A stretch of 64,000 bases of DNA. Source: Oreohelix idahoensis. Its lineage: Eukaryota > Mollusca > Gastropoda > Stylommatophora > Oreohelicidae. Positions 11,953-21,590 of the stretch are shown here, piece after piece. The DNA lies in NCBI GenBank assembly GCA_024509875.1, contig JAMPIV010019879.1:412001-476000 (forward strand), written 5' to 3'. A program made the translations under genes and the position numbers. How positions within the stretch are numbered: position 1 is the stretch's first letter; each line of letters opens with the position of its first letter. The notes beneath the pieces were generated by a model. The model saw nothing but the letters and a program-made list of their open reading frames with translations. It did not search any database and was not told the DNA's origin.

Positions 11953-12216
11953 AGGATCCCGTTACACTCCCATTGAGGCATATTGGGAATATGGCGTTAG
12001 GCCCACATTTTCTCGACCATCGGCACACTAGGGGTGATGTGGTCAGCATCACGCCGACCGCCTTAACCTTCCCAGAGTTGCTCTGGTACCCAATTCATGA
12101 GGCTGGGTCGACCCCAGAGCTGTTTGCGGTCTAAAAAATCCCACCTCAACTGGGGATCAAACCATGGACCACTGAGCTAGGAAGCCAGTGCACTAACCAT
12201 CGTACAACCGCCACTC
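11953..12216 (-). mobile_element. SINE S2, tRNA-derived
   Basis: Read on the - strand it starts with a tRNA-like head with an A-box-like block and a good B box (GGTTTGATCCC), followed by a core containing GACCCAGC and TTGGGTACC. Similar core words occur in the SINE at 60253-60608. The flanking 8-bp TSD CAGTAGTA is at 11945-11952 and 12217-12224. It interrupts the LINE F RT just after FADDLALW. Ends and TSD are seen; the tRNA origin is inferred from the boxes. Confidence 0.75.
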
Positions 12217-12540
12217 CAGTAGTATGCTAGAAGCCTTACAAAAACTAGACAAATGGCTCCGGTACATAAATGAGAAGAAAACAAACAATTTTTACCACTC
12301 TCAAACAAGGAGCAAAAAGTCAAAATGAAACTAAATGGAAACTAAGTGGCCTTCACCAATCCAGTTAAGGGAGAAACTGTATGGTGATGAGAGAAGCCTG
12401 AGACAGACTGCCAGCTTTATAAGAGGTAGATGTGGTTATTTGAGAGCGAATGACAAAGAAGAAGTCCAAATATCATCTATACCATCATCTGTAAATGACA
12501 CAAGATTTACTCTGGTAAAACTGATAGACAGATAACCATT

Positions 12541-13281
12541 TCTTAACATTTCTAAGAGGACTTCAACAAGCCCAGATTACCCAGGTATTCATGACATCCA
12601 CATTAATGTGACCAAATCAGAACAGAAAATTGCTCAATTATTTTCAATAATCCTTCAGCTTTCCTGAGATCTTTTACCAGTTCTCTCTTAGTCCTCATGT
12701 CTTTGGTAATCTGTTTTACCTTTACACATCTTTTTAATCCATCTCGTCTCTTCAGTTCTGTTCCTCATATGTTTTAAGATCTTCTATTTCTTCTACCCTA
12801 ATGACTCTTTAACACAGACTGCCTTTTGGTGCCTACAGATGGCATCCTCTATGTGCGTCCCATCCTTGTATATATGATCCCTTATCATGTGTTCCACTTG
12901 CACATGTCTGGTTCTTACTATCGATATTTCCCTTCTTTTCATCTTGCAATCTCTACCTCCATTTTTACCACTACCAATTTCCCAGACCACCCTTCATTCT
13001 ATATTCCATATTTTTATATCTTCCTCTTCTGAATTATCATTTCACACTTTGTATCAGTGGCTCAAGGATTTCTTCCAGGTGAATTTCCCTGCCAAGAGCC
13101 ATATTCTTTTGCGATATGCTATCTCATTTGATTTATTTAGAACTGTTAGCCCTCTCCTTTAAAAAAAAAAAAATTGTATGCATTCTCCCCACAAATGAAG
13201 ACCATGCGGCTGTAATATAAGTTCAACTGTGCTTGTGCCTATGAAAAACTGAACATAACATTTTTGTATCACACACAATTT
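12541..13281. other. Unassigned region between LINE F and LINE D1
   Basis: A 65-codon - strand frame (12990-12793) is basic but matches no LINE C-terminus clearly. A poly(A) run lies at about 13161-13173. Nothing else can be supported. Confidence 0.4.
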
Positions 13282-13304
13282 ATATTCAGATTTCATTCAT
13301 TCAT

Positions 13305-14840
13305 TCATAACCCTCCACTCCCAAAGGAGCATAGGCCTTCAACAAACACATGCCAAGTCCTCCTGTCACGTGCCATCATCTGAAGTTCTTTCCACGTTCT
13401 CATTTTAACCTCTGTTTCCAGCTCTCTTCTCCATGTGCTTCTTGGTCTACCTCTGCCTCTCTTGCCCTGGGGGTTCCAGAACAAGGACTGTCTTGCAGTG
13501 CTATCAACAGGTTTCCTCAGTGTGTGTCCTATCCATCGCAATTGTCTTCTTCTCATCTCTTGTTCCACTGGCACTTGTCTAGTTCTTGTCCTCAGTTCCA
13601 TGTTGGTAACCTTGTCATACCATTTTAATCCCTCTATTCTACGCAAGCACCCATTTATGAAAGTCTGTAGCTTTTTGGTTGTTGTCTTTGTTGTTCTCCA
13701 TGTCTTGGAGCCATACAATAGGACTGACTTAACATTTGAGTTGAAGATTCTTATTTTCGTGTTGGATCCGATTTCTCTTGATCTCCATATATTTCCCAAT
13801 GCAATGAAAGCACCTCTTGCTTTTTGTATTCTTAGTTTGATATCACTGTCTGTCCCTCCAACTTTGTCTATATTGCTGCCAAGATATGTGTACGATTCTA
13901 CATCTTGTATTGGTGTTTCTTCCTCACGGTAGAAGGGGAATGACTAAGTAAGTATTGGTGTTTCTTCAAGTTCAACCCTGTTATCATCACCAGCATTTAT
14001 TCTCATTATTTTTGTCTTTTCCCTGTGTATTTTCAGACCCAATTGCTGTGACCTCTCATCAAGTGTTTTCAATTTGTCCTGCATCTGATTACGGTTATGG
14101 GACAGAAGAGCCAAGTCATCAGCAAAATCCAGATCATCCAACTGCTTAGTCAGAGTCCACTGGATTCCATTTCTGTTGTGTGTTGTCGATGATCTCATAA
14201 CCTAGTCTATTGCTAGTAAGAAAAGAAATGGAGACAAGAGGCATCCCTGTCGCACTCCTGTTCTTATCCCAAACGGTTCTGTAAGCTGTCCTTCGTGAAG
14301 AACTCTGCATGTCATGTCTTCATATGTTTTCTTTATTAAATTAATGATCTTCAGGGGAACTCCATAATGCCTCATCAATTTCCAAAGTGATTCTCTGTCT
14401 ACACTGTCAAATGCCTTTTCATAGTCCACAAATCCGATGTATAGTGGTGAATTCCATTCCAGACTTTGTTCAACTATTATTCTCAAAGTGGCTATCTGGT
14501 CTGTACATGATCTGTTTTGTCGAAAACCTGCTTGTTCATTTCTCAGTTTCTTGTCTATGGACTCTTTTAATCTCTCAAGGATAATCCTGTTTAATACTTT
14601 TCCTGGCACTGATAGTAACATTATTCCTCTATAATTTGTGCACTCTTGTAAATTTCCCTTCTTAGGCAACTTAACCAGATATCCTTCCTTCCATTCTGCT
14701 GGTATCTCTTCCTTTTCCCAGACTTTATCAAGTAATTTATATACCATCTCTGTAGCCGTGTCGATATCTGCTTTTATGGCCTCTGCTGAAATGCCATCAG
14801 GTCCAGCCGTTTTTCCATCTCTTAGAAGCTTTATGGCTTT
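13305..14840 (-). pseudogene. LINE D1 reverse transcriptase, broken in at least three places
   Basis: Three frames carry successive parts. Residues of 14747-14202 hold VKLPKKGNLQE, EQAGFRQNRSCTDQ, KAFDSVDRESLW and VRQGCLLSPFLF. Frame 14198-13944 holds the catalytic FADDLALLSH. Frame 13799-13305 holds VLLYGSKTWR, LRWIGHTLRK and GRPRSTWRR. The first break is a stop at the AIDWVMR motif, and the second is the 29-bp LINE A insertion (13923-13951), whose tail supplies an in-frame stop. Confidence 0.85.
13907..13967 (+). mobile_element. 29-bp LINE A micro-insertion with 16-bp TSD
   Basis: Bases 13923-13951 are the 3' terminus of LINE A (CTCACGGTAGAAGGGG...GACTAAGTAA), on the + strand inside the - strand LINE D1. 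The TSD GTATTGGTGTTTCTTC is perfect at 13907-13922 and 13952-13967. The intact target is seen in LINE D2 near 18190-18215 (reverse complement, single copy). This is an extreme 5' truncation of a target-primed reverse-transcription event. Confidence 0.92.
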
Positions 14841-14842
14841 CT

Positions 14843-16192
14843 TTATTTCTTCCTTCGCTGGTCTTTCACCATTAATTTGTAGCTCTTCTTCTGCTGGCTG
14901 GACGTCCGGGGGTTTTGTGCTTTGGAACTTCTGGTTTTGCTTGTGTTTAAATCTGCTTTCTTGTTTTTTCTGTCTTTTATCTTATTGATGGTTTCTGTTG
15001 TTATCAATGCTTTTTGTTGTCGTTCCCTTTTCCCTATGTATTTCTTCACATGTCTCCTTCCATACCGTTTTGATTTGCTGCCAATAGTCTTCTGTATTCT
15101 CTTCGTCTTCCAGCTGTTGGAGCACTTGGAATTTGTTGGATATTGTGACCGCAAATTTGTCTCTTGATTTCTTAGATGTCCTACATTAAATTGTTGTCTA
15201 TAATTTTGCATTGTTGCATATCTCTTGAGTTTCATTTTTACTTTGGCTATCAGAAGGTGGTGATCTGATGACACATCTGCTCCTCTATATATCTTTACAT
15301 CCTGCAATGATGATCTAAACTTCTTGTTTATGCATATATGATCAATCTGATTTTCTGTTCTATAGTCTGGTGATATCCATGTTGCCTTGTGTATTCTCTC
15401 GTGTGGAAACATGCTTCCTCCTATAGCCAGTTGATTTGAAGCACAGAAGTTTGAGAACAGTTCCCCATTTTCATTCATTATTTCTAGCCCATGTTTTCCC
15501 ACGACTTCTTCAAATCCGGTGTTGACTGTACCTATCTTTGCATTCATGTCACCTATCAAAATTGTGATGTCTCTTCTTTTTACCTTTTCCATAATTTCTT
15601 GTAGTCTAGTATAAAATGCTTCTTTCACAGACTCTTCTTTGTCATTAAATGGTGCATAACATTGGATGACATTTACATTTATTTTCTTTTTAGCTGTTTT
15701 AAAAGTAGCTGTTATTATTCTGGGTTCAACAGCTTCCCATTCAATGAGTGCTTTCTGTGCTTCTTTAGATAACATAAGAGCTACCCCTTCACTGTGGTGT
15801 GAACTTTCGTCTTCATGTCCTGAGGACAGCACCAATTCACCTGTGATGAGTTTCTTCTTGTTTACCCCCTTCCACTTTGTTTCACACAATTCCAGAACCT
15901 CGATTTTATATTCCCTCATTTCTGCTGCTACTTGTGCCACTTTCCCTTGTTCGTTTAATGTCCAAACATTCCAGGTGCCAAATCTGGAAGTTCTCCTAGA
16001 AGAAAGAAGGTTAGTCAGCAACACAGATTCCTTTCGGCTTTTTCTGTGTTGCATCATACGCCTCCCTACGAGAGGACCTTCCCCCGTCTTGGATGGCTGT
16101 GTTTTATTTTCCTTAATTGACTTGTCCATGTTTGTTGAAGTTTTTTGTGGTTTAAATTTTTTACAGGATGGGGTAACCAGACCCATGCCCAA
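14843..16192 (-). CDS. LINE D1 endonuclease domain (N-terminal part of ORF2)
   Basis: The 449-residue frame starts at MGMGLVTP. After about 70 basic residues it carries an exonuclease/endonuclease/phosphatase fold with GTWNVWTLNEQGK, CETKWKG, VIQCYAPF, the catalytic-type GDMNAKIG and the terminal DHHLLIAKVK, which nick the target DNA to prime reverse transcription. It resembles the CFDP2-like endonuclease of RTE elements. The frame runs on past the domain into a Lys-rich linker and ends at 14843, before the RT domain starts in another frame. The endonuclease motifs look intact, but the downstream RT is broken, so autonomous activity is unlikely. Confidence 0.85.
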   Translation of the reverse strand: MGMGLVTPSCKKFKPQKTSTNMDKSIKENKTQPSKTGEGPLVGRRMMQHRKSRKESVLLTNLLSSRRTSRFGTWNVWTLNEQGKVAQVAAEMREYKIEVLELCETKWKGVNKKKLITGELVLSSGHEDESSHHSEGVALMLSKEAQKALIEWEAVEPRIITATFKTAKKKINVNVIQCYAPFNDKEESVKEAFYTRLQEIMEKVKRRDITILIGDMNAKIGTVNTGFEEVVGKHGLEIMNENGELFSNFCASNQLAIGGSMFPHERIHKATWISPDYRTENQIDHICINKKFRSSLQDVKIYRGADVSSDHHLLIAKVKMKLKRYATMQNYRQQFNVGHLRNQETNLRSQYPTNSKCSNSWKTKRIQKTIGSKSKRYGRRHVKKYIGKRERQQKALITTETINKIKDRKNKKADLNTSKTRSSKAQNPRTSSQQKKSYKLMVKDQRRKK

Positions 16193-16293
16193 CCCTCCTT
16201 AGTTGCTTTCTACGACATGCATGGAAGGGAACAGTGTTACTATTCTTTGCTCCCCTTTCGGGCCCCGGTAACACACGGGTGATATTCAGATTT

Positions 16294-17240
16294 ACTGTAT
16301 GAAAATTCATATTCTAATTTCTGTAACCTATACCATGTATTTAGTAGAAAGCTGAAACTTAATATATTCAAATCTCAAAAATCAATATTTGTAACCAATG
16401 CTTTGTTGCATTTACTCTAAACCAGATTCACTGATAATATAATGAGGTGTCGGGCGCAAGTAGATTTCAGTTTCTAGCGCGCAGTGGCTTCAAGCCTTGT
16501 TGGCTGTGCGCAGATGGGTCAGTGTCTGTCCCTAATCATGGTGTGCTGTGGCACAATAATTTGTTTTCAACGTAAGGGTTACTTTCACAATTGCCTCCGG
16601 TTGGCAGAATTGTGGATTTTAAAGCTGCAACCAAGGTGGATTGGGTTCATTTTCTACATAAGACAACAGGAGGCGGAGACACTTGGGAGTCATGACCCAG
16701 GTGGGCCCGCCCCCCTCCCCCTTAGAGTGTAAAGGAGAATAAAGGGCTGAAACACTTGTTCGATGGGGGGGACTTCTTCTGATGATCGGATTGCCTCCTG
16801 TTTGCCTACTCATTTTTTTTTTTTTTTAATTATGCTTGCATACTGTAAATGAATGCTGTTATGGTAACTTTATAATGTTGCATGCCTTTAAATTAATGCT
16901 TAAAGCATCATGTGGGAATGAAAGGATATAGTATGCAAGATTAATGAGAGTGGAAGGGCAGAATGTTAGACGGGCCTGCGCGCCCAATTCTTTACCCTTC
17001 GAAAATAAAGTTCGTTCGTTCGATCGTTTGTTGTATCGCTCTGTATAGAGTTTCCTATCATTGTTACCAATTTTGTGAGAATTTATCACATGTAATAAGA
17101 TAGGCAAAACCTTTAATGGGAAGCCAGGATTGTACAATTACAAAATGAAAGATATGAGCAGGAAGATGTAACAACCACAATTTAACAAAAATGATAAGAC
17201 TGATCCACAAAGACAGGCAAAATAAAATAAATCCAAATCA
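16294..17240. other. Unassigned region with a short fold-back repeat
   Basis: Around 16668-16800 the words ACAACAGGAGGC and GCCTCCTGTTT face each other, enclosing GAATAAAGGGCTGAAACACTT. Related words recur at 63830-63900 (ATTAAAGGGCCGAAACACTT and GCCGCCTGTTG), so this is probably a small dispersed element. No coding sequence was found. Confidence 0.45.
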
Positions 17241-17336
17241 AAGAAGAGCTTACAGAACCATCTGACATAAGAACTGGAGCATCTCTTGTCACCATTTTCT
17301 CTTCTTACTGGCTATAGACTTGGTTATGAAACAACA

Positions 17337-18830
17337 AAAGCTTCTAAGAGAGGGAAAAGCATCTGGACCTGATGGCATTCCAGCAGAGGCCATCAAAGCA
17401 GATATCGACACGGCTACAGAGATGTTATATAAATTACTTGGTAAAGTCTGGGAAAAGGAAGAGATACCAGCAGAATGGAAGGAAGGATATCTGGTTAAGT
17501 TGCCTAAGAATGAAATTTACAAGAGTGCCAACAGTTGTATAGAGGAATAATGTTACTATCAGTGCCAGAAAAGTATTAAACAGGATTATCCTTGAGAGAT
17601 TAAAAGAGTCCATAGACAAGAAACTGAGAGATGAACAAGCAGGTTTTCGACAAAACAGATCATGTACAGACCAGATAGCCACTTTGAGAATAATAGTTTG
17701 AACAAAGTCTGGAATGGAATTCACCACTATACATCGGATTTGTGGACTACGAAAAGGCATTTGACAGTGTAGACAGAGAATCACTTTGGAAATTGTTGAG
17801 GCATTATGGAGTTCCCCTGAAGATCATTAATTTAATAAAGAAAACATATGAAGACATGACATCAGAGTTCTTCACGAAGGACAGCTTACAGAACCGTTTG
17901 GGATAAGAACAGGAGTGCGACAGGGATGCCTCTTGTCTCCATTTCTTTTCTGGCAATAGATTGGGTTATGAGATCATCGACAACACACAACAGAAATGGA
18001 ATCCAGTGGACTCTGACTAAGCAGTTGGATGATCTGGATTTTGCTGATGACTTGGCTCTTCTGTCCCATAACCGTAATCAGATGCAGGACAAATTGAAAA
18101 CACTCGATGAGAGGTCACAGCAATTGGGTCTGAAAATACACAGGGAAAAGACAAAAATAATGAGAATAAATGCAGGTAATGATAACAGGGTTGAACTTGA
18201 AGAAACACCAATTCAAGATGTTGAATCATACACATATCTTGGCAGTAATATAGACAAAGTTGGAGGGACAGACAGCGATATCAAAATAAGAATACAAAAG
18301 GCAAGAGGAGCTTTCATTGCATTGGGAAATATATGGAGATCAAGAGAAATTGGATCCAACACGAAAATAAGAATCTTCAACTCAAATGTGAAGTCAGTCC
18401 TATTGTATGGCTCGGAGACATGGAGAACAACAAAGACAACAACCAAAAAGTTACAGACTTTCATAAATGGGTGCTTGCGTAGAATAGAGGGATTAAAATG
18501 GTATGACAAGGTTACCAACGTGGAACTGATGACAAGAACTAGACAAGTGCCAGTGGAACAAGAGATGAGAAGAAGACGATGGCGATGGATAGGACACACA
18601 CTGAGGAAACCTGTTGATAGCATTACAAGGCAGTCCTTGTTCTGGAACCCCCAGGGCAAGAGAGGCAGAGGAAGACCAAGAAGTACATGGAGAAGAGAGT
18701 TGGAAACAGAGGTGAAAATGATGAGGAGAACATGGAAAGAACTTGAGATGATGGCACGGGACAGGAGGACTTGGCATGTGTTTGTTGAAGGCCTATGCTC
18801 CTTTGGGAGTGGAGGGTTATGAATGAATGA
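17337..18830 (+). mobile_element. LINE D2: 1.5-kb 5'-truncated copy
   Basis: The 11-bp TSD ATGAAACAACA is at 17326-17336 and 18831-18841. The + strand starts inside the RT fingers (EGKASGPDGIPAEAIKAD) and ends in the (GAAT)n tail. It is close in sequence to LINE D1 but carries frameshifts near 17515 and 17700-17870. Confidence 0.88.
17926..18822 (+). CDS. LINE D2 reverse transcriptase, C-terminal half (open)
   Basis: A 298-residue open frame covers the second half of the RT protein: AIDWVMRSSTTHN, the catalytic FADDLALLSHNRNQ, the thumb YLGSNIDKVGGTDSD, SVLLYGSETWRTT, the C-terminal WRWIGHTLRKP and GRPRSTWRRELE, ending FVEGLCSFGSGGL. The N-terminal half (17337-17900) is split by frameshifts, so no full RT is made. 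It provides the uninterrupted version of the site hit by the 29-bp insertion in D1. Confidence 0.8.
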   Translation: MPLVSISFLAIDWVMRSSTTHNRNGIQWTLTKQLDDLDFADDLALLSHNRNQMQDKLKTLDERSQQLGLKIHREKTKIMRINAGNDNRVELEETPIQDVESYTYLGSNIDKVGGTDSDIKIRIQKARGAFIALGNIWRSREIGSNTKIRIFNSNVKSVLLYGSETWRTTKTTTKKLQTFINGCLRRIEGLKWYDKVTNVELMTRTRQVPVEQEMRRRRWRWIGHTLRKPVDSITRQSLFWNPQGKRGRGRPRSTWRRELETEVKMMRRTWKELEMMARDRRTWHVFVEGLCSFGSGGL

Positions 18831-18849
18831 ATGAAACAACAGCCAACAG

Positions 18850-19105
18850 TTGCTGTTGTTATTAATCCAGCGGTGCTTAGGCTCTCGTCCTTCGGCCCAA
18901 TGCCATGTAGTGATATCTGCATGTTTTCACAAGTATTTCTCTCTGTAAAAGGTGTTCCACTTATCTGGCCTCGGAGGAAGGAGCATTTTCCGAACACCAT
19001 CGAGTGCTGAGCGCTCAAAGAGGTGGTGGTCAACAGTTTCATAGGGGTAGTTACATAGCTGGCACTCTGGAGTGTTGTGGTTGGATTCTGTTCAAGTAAC
19101 TGTTG
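18850..19105 (-). mobile_element. LINE E: 256-bp 3' fragment
   Basis: A 12-bp TSD AACAGCCAACAG is at 18838-18849 and 19106-19117. On the - strand it encodes the last residues of a LINE protein in a Cys/His style (ECQLCNYPYETVDHHLFE, then a Trp-rich end) and finishes with ATTGGGCCGAAGGAC...CCGCTGGATTAATAACAACA. The last block of about 45 bp is shared with the 3' end of SINE S1. Confidence 0.8.
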
Positions 19106-19456
19106 AACAGCCAACAGAAATAGAAGTATTACAAGATAACTAATGTGGAACTGATGGCAAGAACCAGAAAGGTGACAGTGAAACAGACGAGAAGAAGACA
19201 AAGGCAATGGGTAGGACAGACAGTGAGGAAACCTGCAGATAGAATTACACAGTAGTCCTTGTTCTTGAGCCCCTGGGGTAAGAGAGGCAGAAAGAGTAGA
19301 AAGAAACAAAAACACATGGAGAAGAGAACTGCACACAAATGACACTGAGTGAATGGTACAGGACTAACAGGCTTGGAAGGCAATTGATAAAGGCCTATGC
19401 TCCATGGGAAGCAGAAGAGTAGCTATGATTGTTAACTGAATGGACATAAAGATAAA

Positions 19457-19462
19457 ACTTAC
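19457..19462 (-). promoter_or_regulatory. 5' splice donor ending the zinc-module exon
   Basis: ACTTAC on the + strand is GTAAGT on the - strand, directly after codon 693 in phase 0. Beyond it the reading turns into a hydrophobic tail and then LINE D3 sequence, supporting an intron. Confidence 0.75.
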
Positions 19463-21541
19463 ACTGTCATGGGCATCACTACTGTTTTCCTCTGTATGAT
19501 GCTGGATAGTCCAATTGTATTTACGTAACTCCATTGGTAGACCAAGCCTCTCAAACTCAGTGAACTGATGAGATAAACTATAGTGACACGAACCACATGC
19601 ACCAACACCTTCTCCTCCCCACATTACTAAGGCATTTGGTGGTGCTTTGTGCTCTCGGAGAAAGAGAAACTTCTGAACTTCCAAGCTACGCATTTTCTTC
19701 CTGGGAACCATCATACCACATACATAGCAAACAAATTCATTTAGCGTGTACTTCCGCAACCAACGATTTCTGTCTGTGACTCCTTTTGATTCTTCAAAAT
19801 CTCTCCACTGATTCAGAAGACTATAAAAGCAGTAAGAGCAGGATATAACTGTGCCTTCTTCTGTCATTGGTTCTGAGCCAGGAGCTGGCGGATGACTGGC
19901 TAAGAAAGGAAAGAAAGGAATGGTCTGGCACTGCCCTCCAGCATTCTTCGCCTCATGTCGGACAGGATATGAGTATAATATTTGAGCCTTGGTTAGCAGA
20001 CACTTTTCACCACACAGAAAGCAAACTTTTTTAGGTCTCTCCCCGGCTTGTTGTAGTGGGTGGGGAATGCTGAGAACAGTAGATGATGAATGTGATTTAG
20101 CATCTACACCATGATGCCTGCTGGACTCTTGCGCTGTGGTCAAACTACTGCTTGCCAAAGCAACGGTAACAGATGAATGATTGGGCGGAGCAGCAAGCAG
20201 GCTATGAGCATGGTTTTTGGTAAAAGTAGGACTTTTACTGATTTCAATGGCCAGTGGCTGAGTGAGAGATTTTGCAACACTTTCAAGTTTTAACATACCA
20301 GTCTCACATTTAATGTCTGAATCAGCAAAAGGTTTAAGACTTAATGAAGTCATGCTGGACACTGATGATGATGGAGGTAATAAAGAGTACCTTCGTTGCA
20401 GGAATGGCACTTTTTCTGCTTCATAACGTTGCCACTGGTCTTGTAAATTGCTAAAGCAACTGACACAGACTAGGACAGAGCCGTCTGGGTTCAAGGGCCT
20501 TGCTCCATGTGGTCTCCTTAACTCCCTAATGAATGGAAAATACATCTGATCTCCCTTTCCACTTGTTGGTGCTGTGTAGAGTGAACATATTTTTGAAGAG
20601 GACCATGATTTACTGCACAGGTAGCATACTTCTCCTGAAGCACTCAATGTGTCAGGTACAACTCCCAAGGCTATGTTAGAATCATTGCTGAAAAACTGAG
20701 TGTTCACCTTGAAGATCCTTGCGCTATTTGGAGTTCCATGATGTTCATATGTGAGCCACTGCTGGCATAGTGAAGAAAAACATCTGTCACATACTTGACA
20801 GACACCCTGGCTGCTCATTGGAACTGCAGATTTTGGAGGCATTAGCTTTGTAAGAAATGGAAAAAATGGTTCGTTTGCCCCATGAGGCATACTAGTTATA
20901 CACTTTGCAGCAACTCCTTCACTTTCAACACCACAAGTATAACAAACAAAAGAAAAGTCATCAAAACGAGGTCTCGTCTTTGTGACTTCCCTCAGGGCTC
21001 TGTCTTCTGATGGGTGTAGTTTATGAGTAGCTTTTGTGGAGGTGTCTGACTTGACAGACACTGATAAATCTAAAACACGATCACCATCATCATAAGGCTG
21101 TGACCTTCTACTTGCTCGTATATCAGTGTCTATGCCCGTCCCACTTCCATCTCTAGAGTCAGGAGAGCAAGGAGCACAGCTATCCCCACAAGAGGGCTGA
21201 TACTGTAAGCCCATAACTTGAGCCATGTACTCTCCTTGCAATTTCATCTCAGCACCAGTAAACTGCCCATCATCCAACCGCTTCAGCCAGTACAAACGTT
21301 TGATGGCTGGAGTGTTAGTACGTTCATATGTTTCCCACTGCTGAGAGAGAAAGGCATAGCACACCCTGCAGCTGTCTACAATGCCATCTGGACCAGGAAT
21401 ACGACTTCCTTTTGGTGGGTCATGGTGCTCAAGAAAAGGGAAAAAGGCACAACCTTCATATGGCCGACTGCGAAGCTGATACTCCCCACCCAAACTCCCA
21501 CACACAAAACACACAATTCTGCTTGGCATTTTTTTGTTCAT
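19463..21541 (-). CDS. Large exon of a host gene: protein with five Cys-rich zinc-binding-like modules
   Basis: The frame starts at MNKKMPSR (ATG at 21541-21539) and can be read for 693 codons to a consensus donor, AGT|GTAAGT. The longer open frame to 19364 is intron read-through. Five modules of roughly 75-95 residues repeat, each CxxC, then FFPFL (module 5 keeps only FLFL), then CxxC and a (Q/N)QWxxYE-like end. Cys pairs are at about residues 11/14 and 58/61, 200/203 and 248/251, 306/309 and 359/362, 507/510 and 568/571, 605/608 and 649/652. Linkers are Ser-rich, and one contains VLDLS (about 156-160), similar to CtBP-binding PxDLS motifs. The repeated Cys pairs suggest zinc binding and a nuclear or adaptor role, but I do not recognise the family. 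The frame lacks internal stops and is unlike the surrounding transposon debris, so it is probably a functional gene. Its next exon should lie at lower coordinates beyond the LINE D cluster, which would then be intronic. Confidence 0.85.
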
Positions 21542-21590
21542 TGAAGTCTACGTTGTTACGTTCTACACTTTTCCATTCAGTGTCTAGAAA
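21542..21590 (-). promoter_or_regulatory. 5' UTR of the zinc-module exon with a candidate splice acceptor
   Basis: On the - strand CATACTTTCTAG|ACACTGAATGG precedes the ATG by about 42 bases. The pyrimidine-rich TTTCTAG makes a plausible acceptor, with an upstream untranslated exon outside the area I can define. Confidence 0.35.

Larger units (their letters stand above)
9540..12535 (+). mobile_element. LINE F: degenerate non-LTR retrotransposon RT, interrupted several times
   Basis: Pieces of one reverse transcriptase can be followed on the + strand across many stops. KSPG followed by a stop and DGIT lie near 9875, IPVLKPGKD and SYRPISLLS near 10012-10080, CVDMEKAFDNVW near 10790, LISPTLFL near 11815, and FADDLALW near 11890, then LDKWLRYINEKKT near 12250 and a C-terminal SLRQTASFIRG near 12395. 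It is split by an unclassified 0.5-kb insertion, a 44-bp tandem array, LINE C2 and SINE S2. Another degenerate copy of its C-terminus is at 23140-23460. It is clearly dead. The clade (Jockey/I/R1-like) cannot be settled by eye. Confidence 0.7.
13294..16281 (-). mobile_element. LINE D1: near full-length RTE/CFDP2-like retrotransposon (2.99 kb)
   Basis: The 12-bp TSD ATATTCAGATTT flanks it at 13282-13293 and 16282-16293. On the - strand it runs from a short 5' leader through an apurinic-type endonuclease and reverse transcriptase to a (GAAT)n tail. The length of about 3 kb and single-ORF layout fit RTE-type elements; clade assignment is from memory of the CFDP2-like endonuclease. It is inactivated by a UAG in place of the Trp of AIDWVMR at 14202, frameshifts, and a 29-bp LINE A insertion with its own TSD. 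It is the same family as D2 and D3. Confidence 0.9.
17241..19425 (+). mobile_element. LINE D3: old, internally deleted LINE D remnant that hosts LINE D2 and LINE E
   Basis: Pieces at about 17241-17336, 18842-18849 and 19118-19425 read as one decayed LINE D on the + strand. The first holds the RTG..PFLF..AIDWVM region, the last the KITNVELMARTRKV, WVGQTVRKPADR and terminal KGLCSMGS region. A stretch between the palm and the C-terminal domain is deleted. LINE D2 inserted at ATGAAACAACA and LINE E inserted a few bases away. Confidence 0.7.

Noticed and set aside
12170..12216. tRNA gene
   Set aside because: It is the head of SINE S2, bounded by an 8-bp TSD.
12793..12990. LINE C-terminal fragment on the - strand
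   Set aside because: The 65 residues are basic but lack the GHVLRM and GRP..W motifs seen in all other LINE C-termini here.
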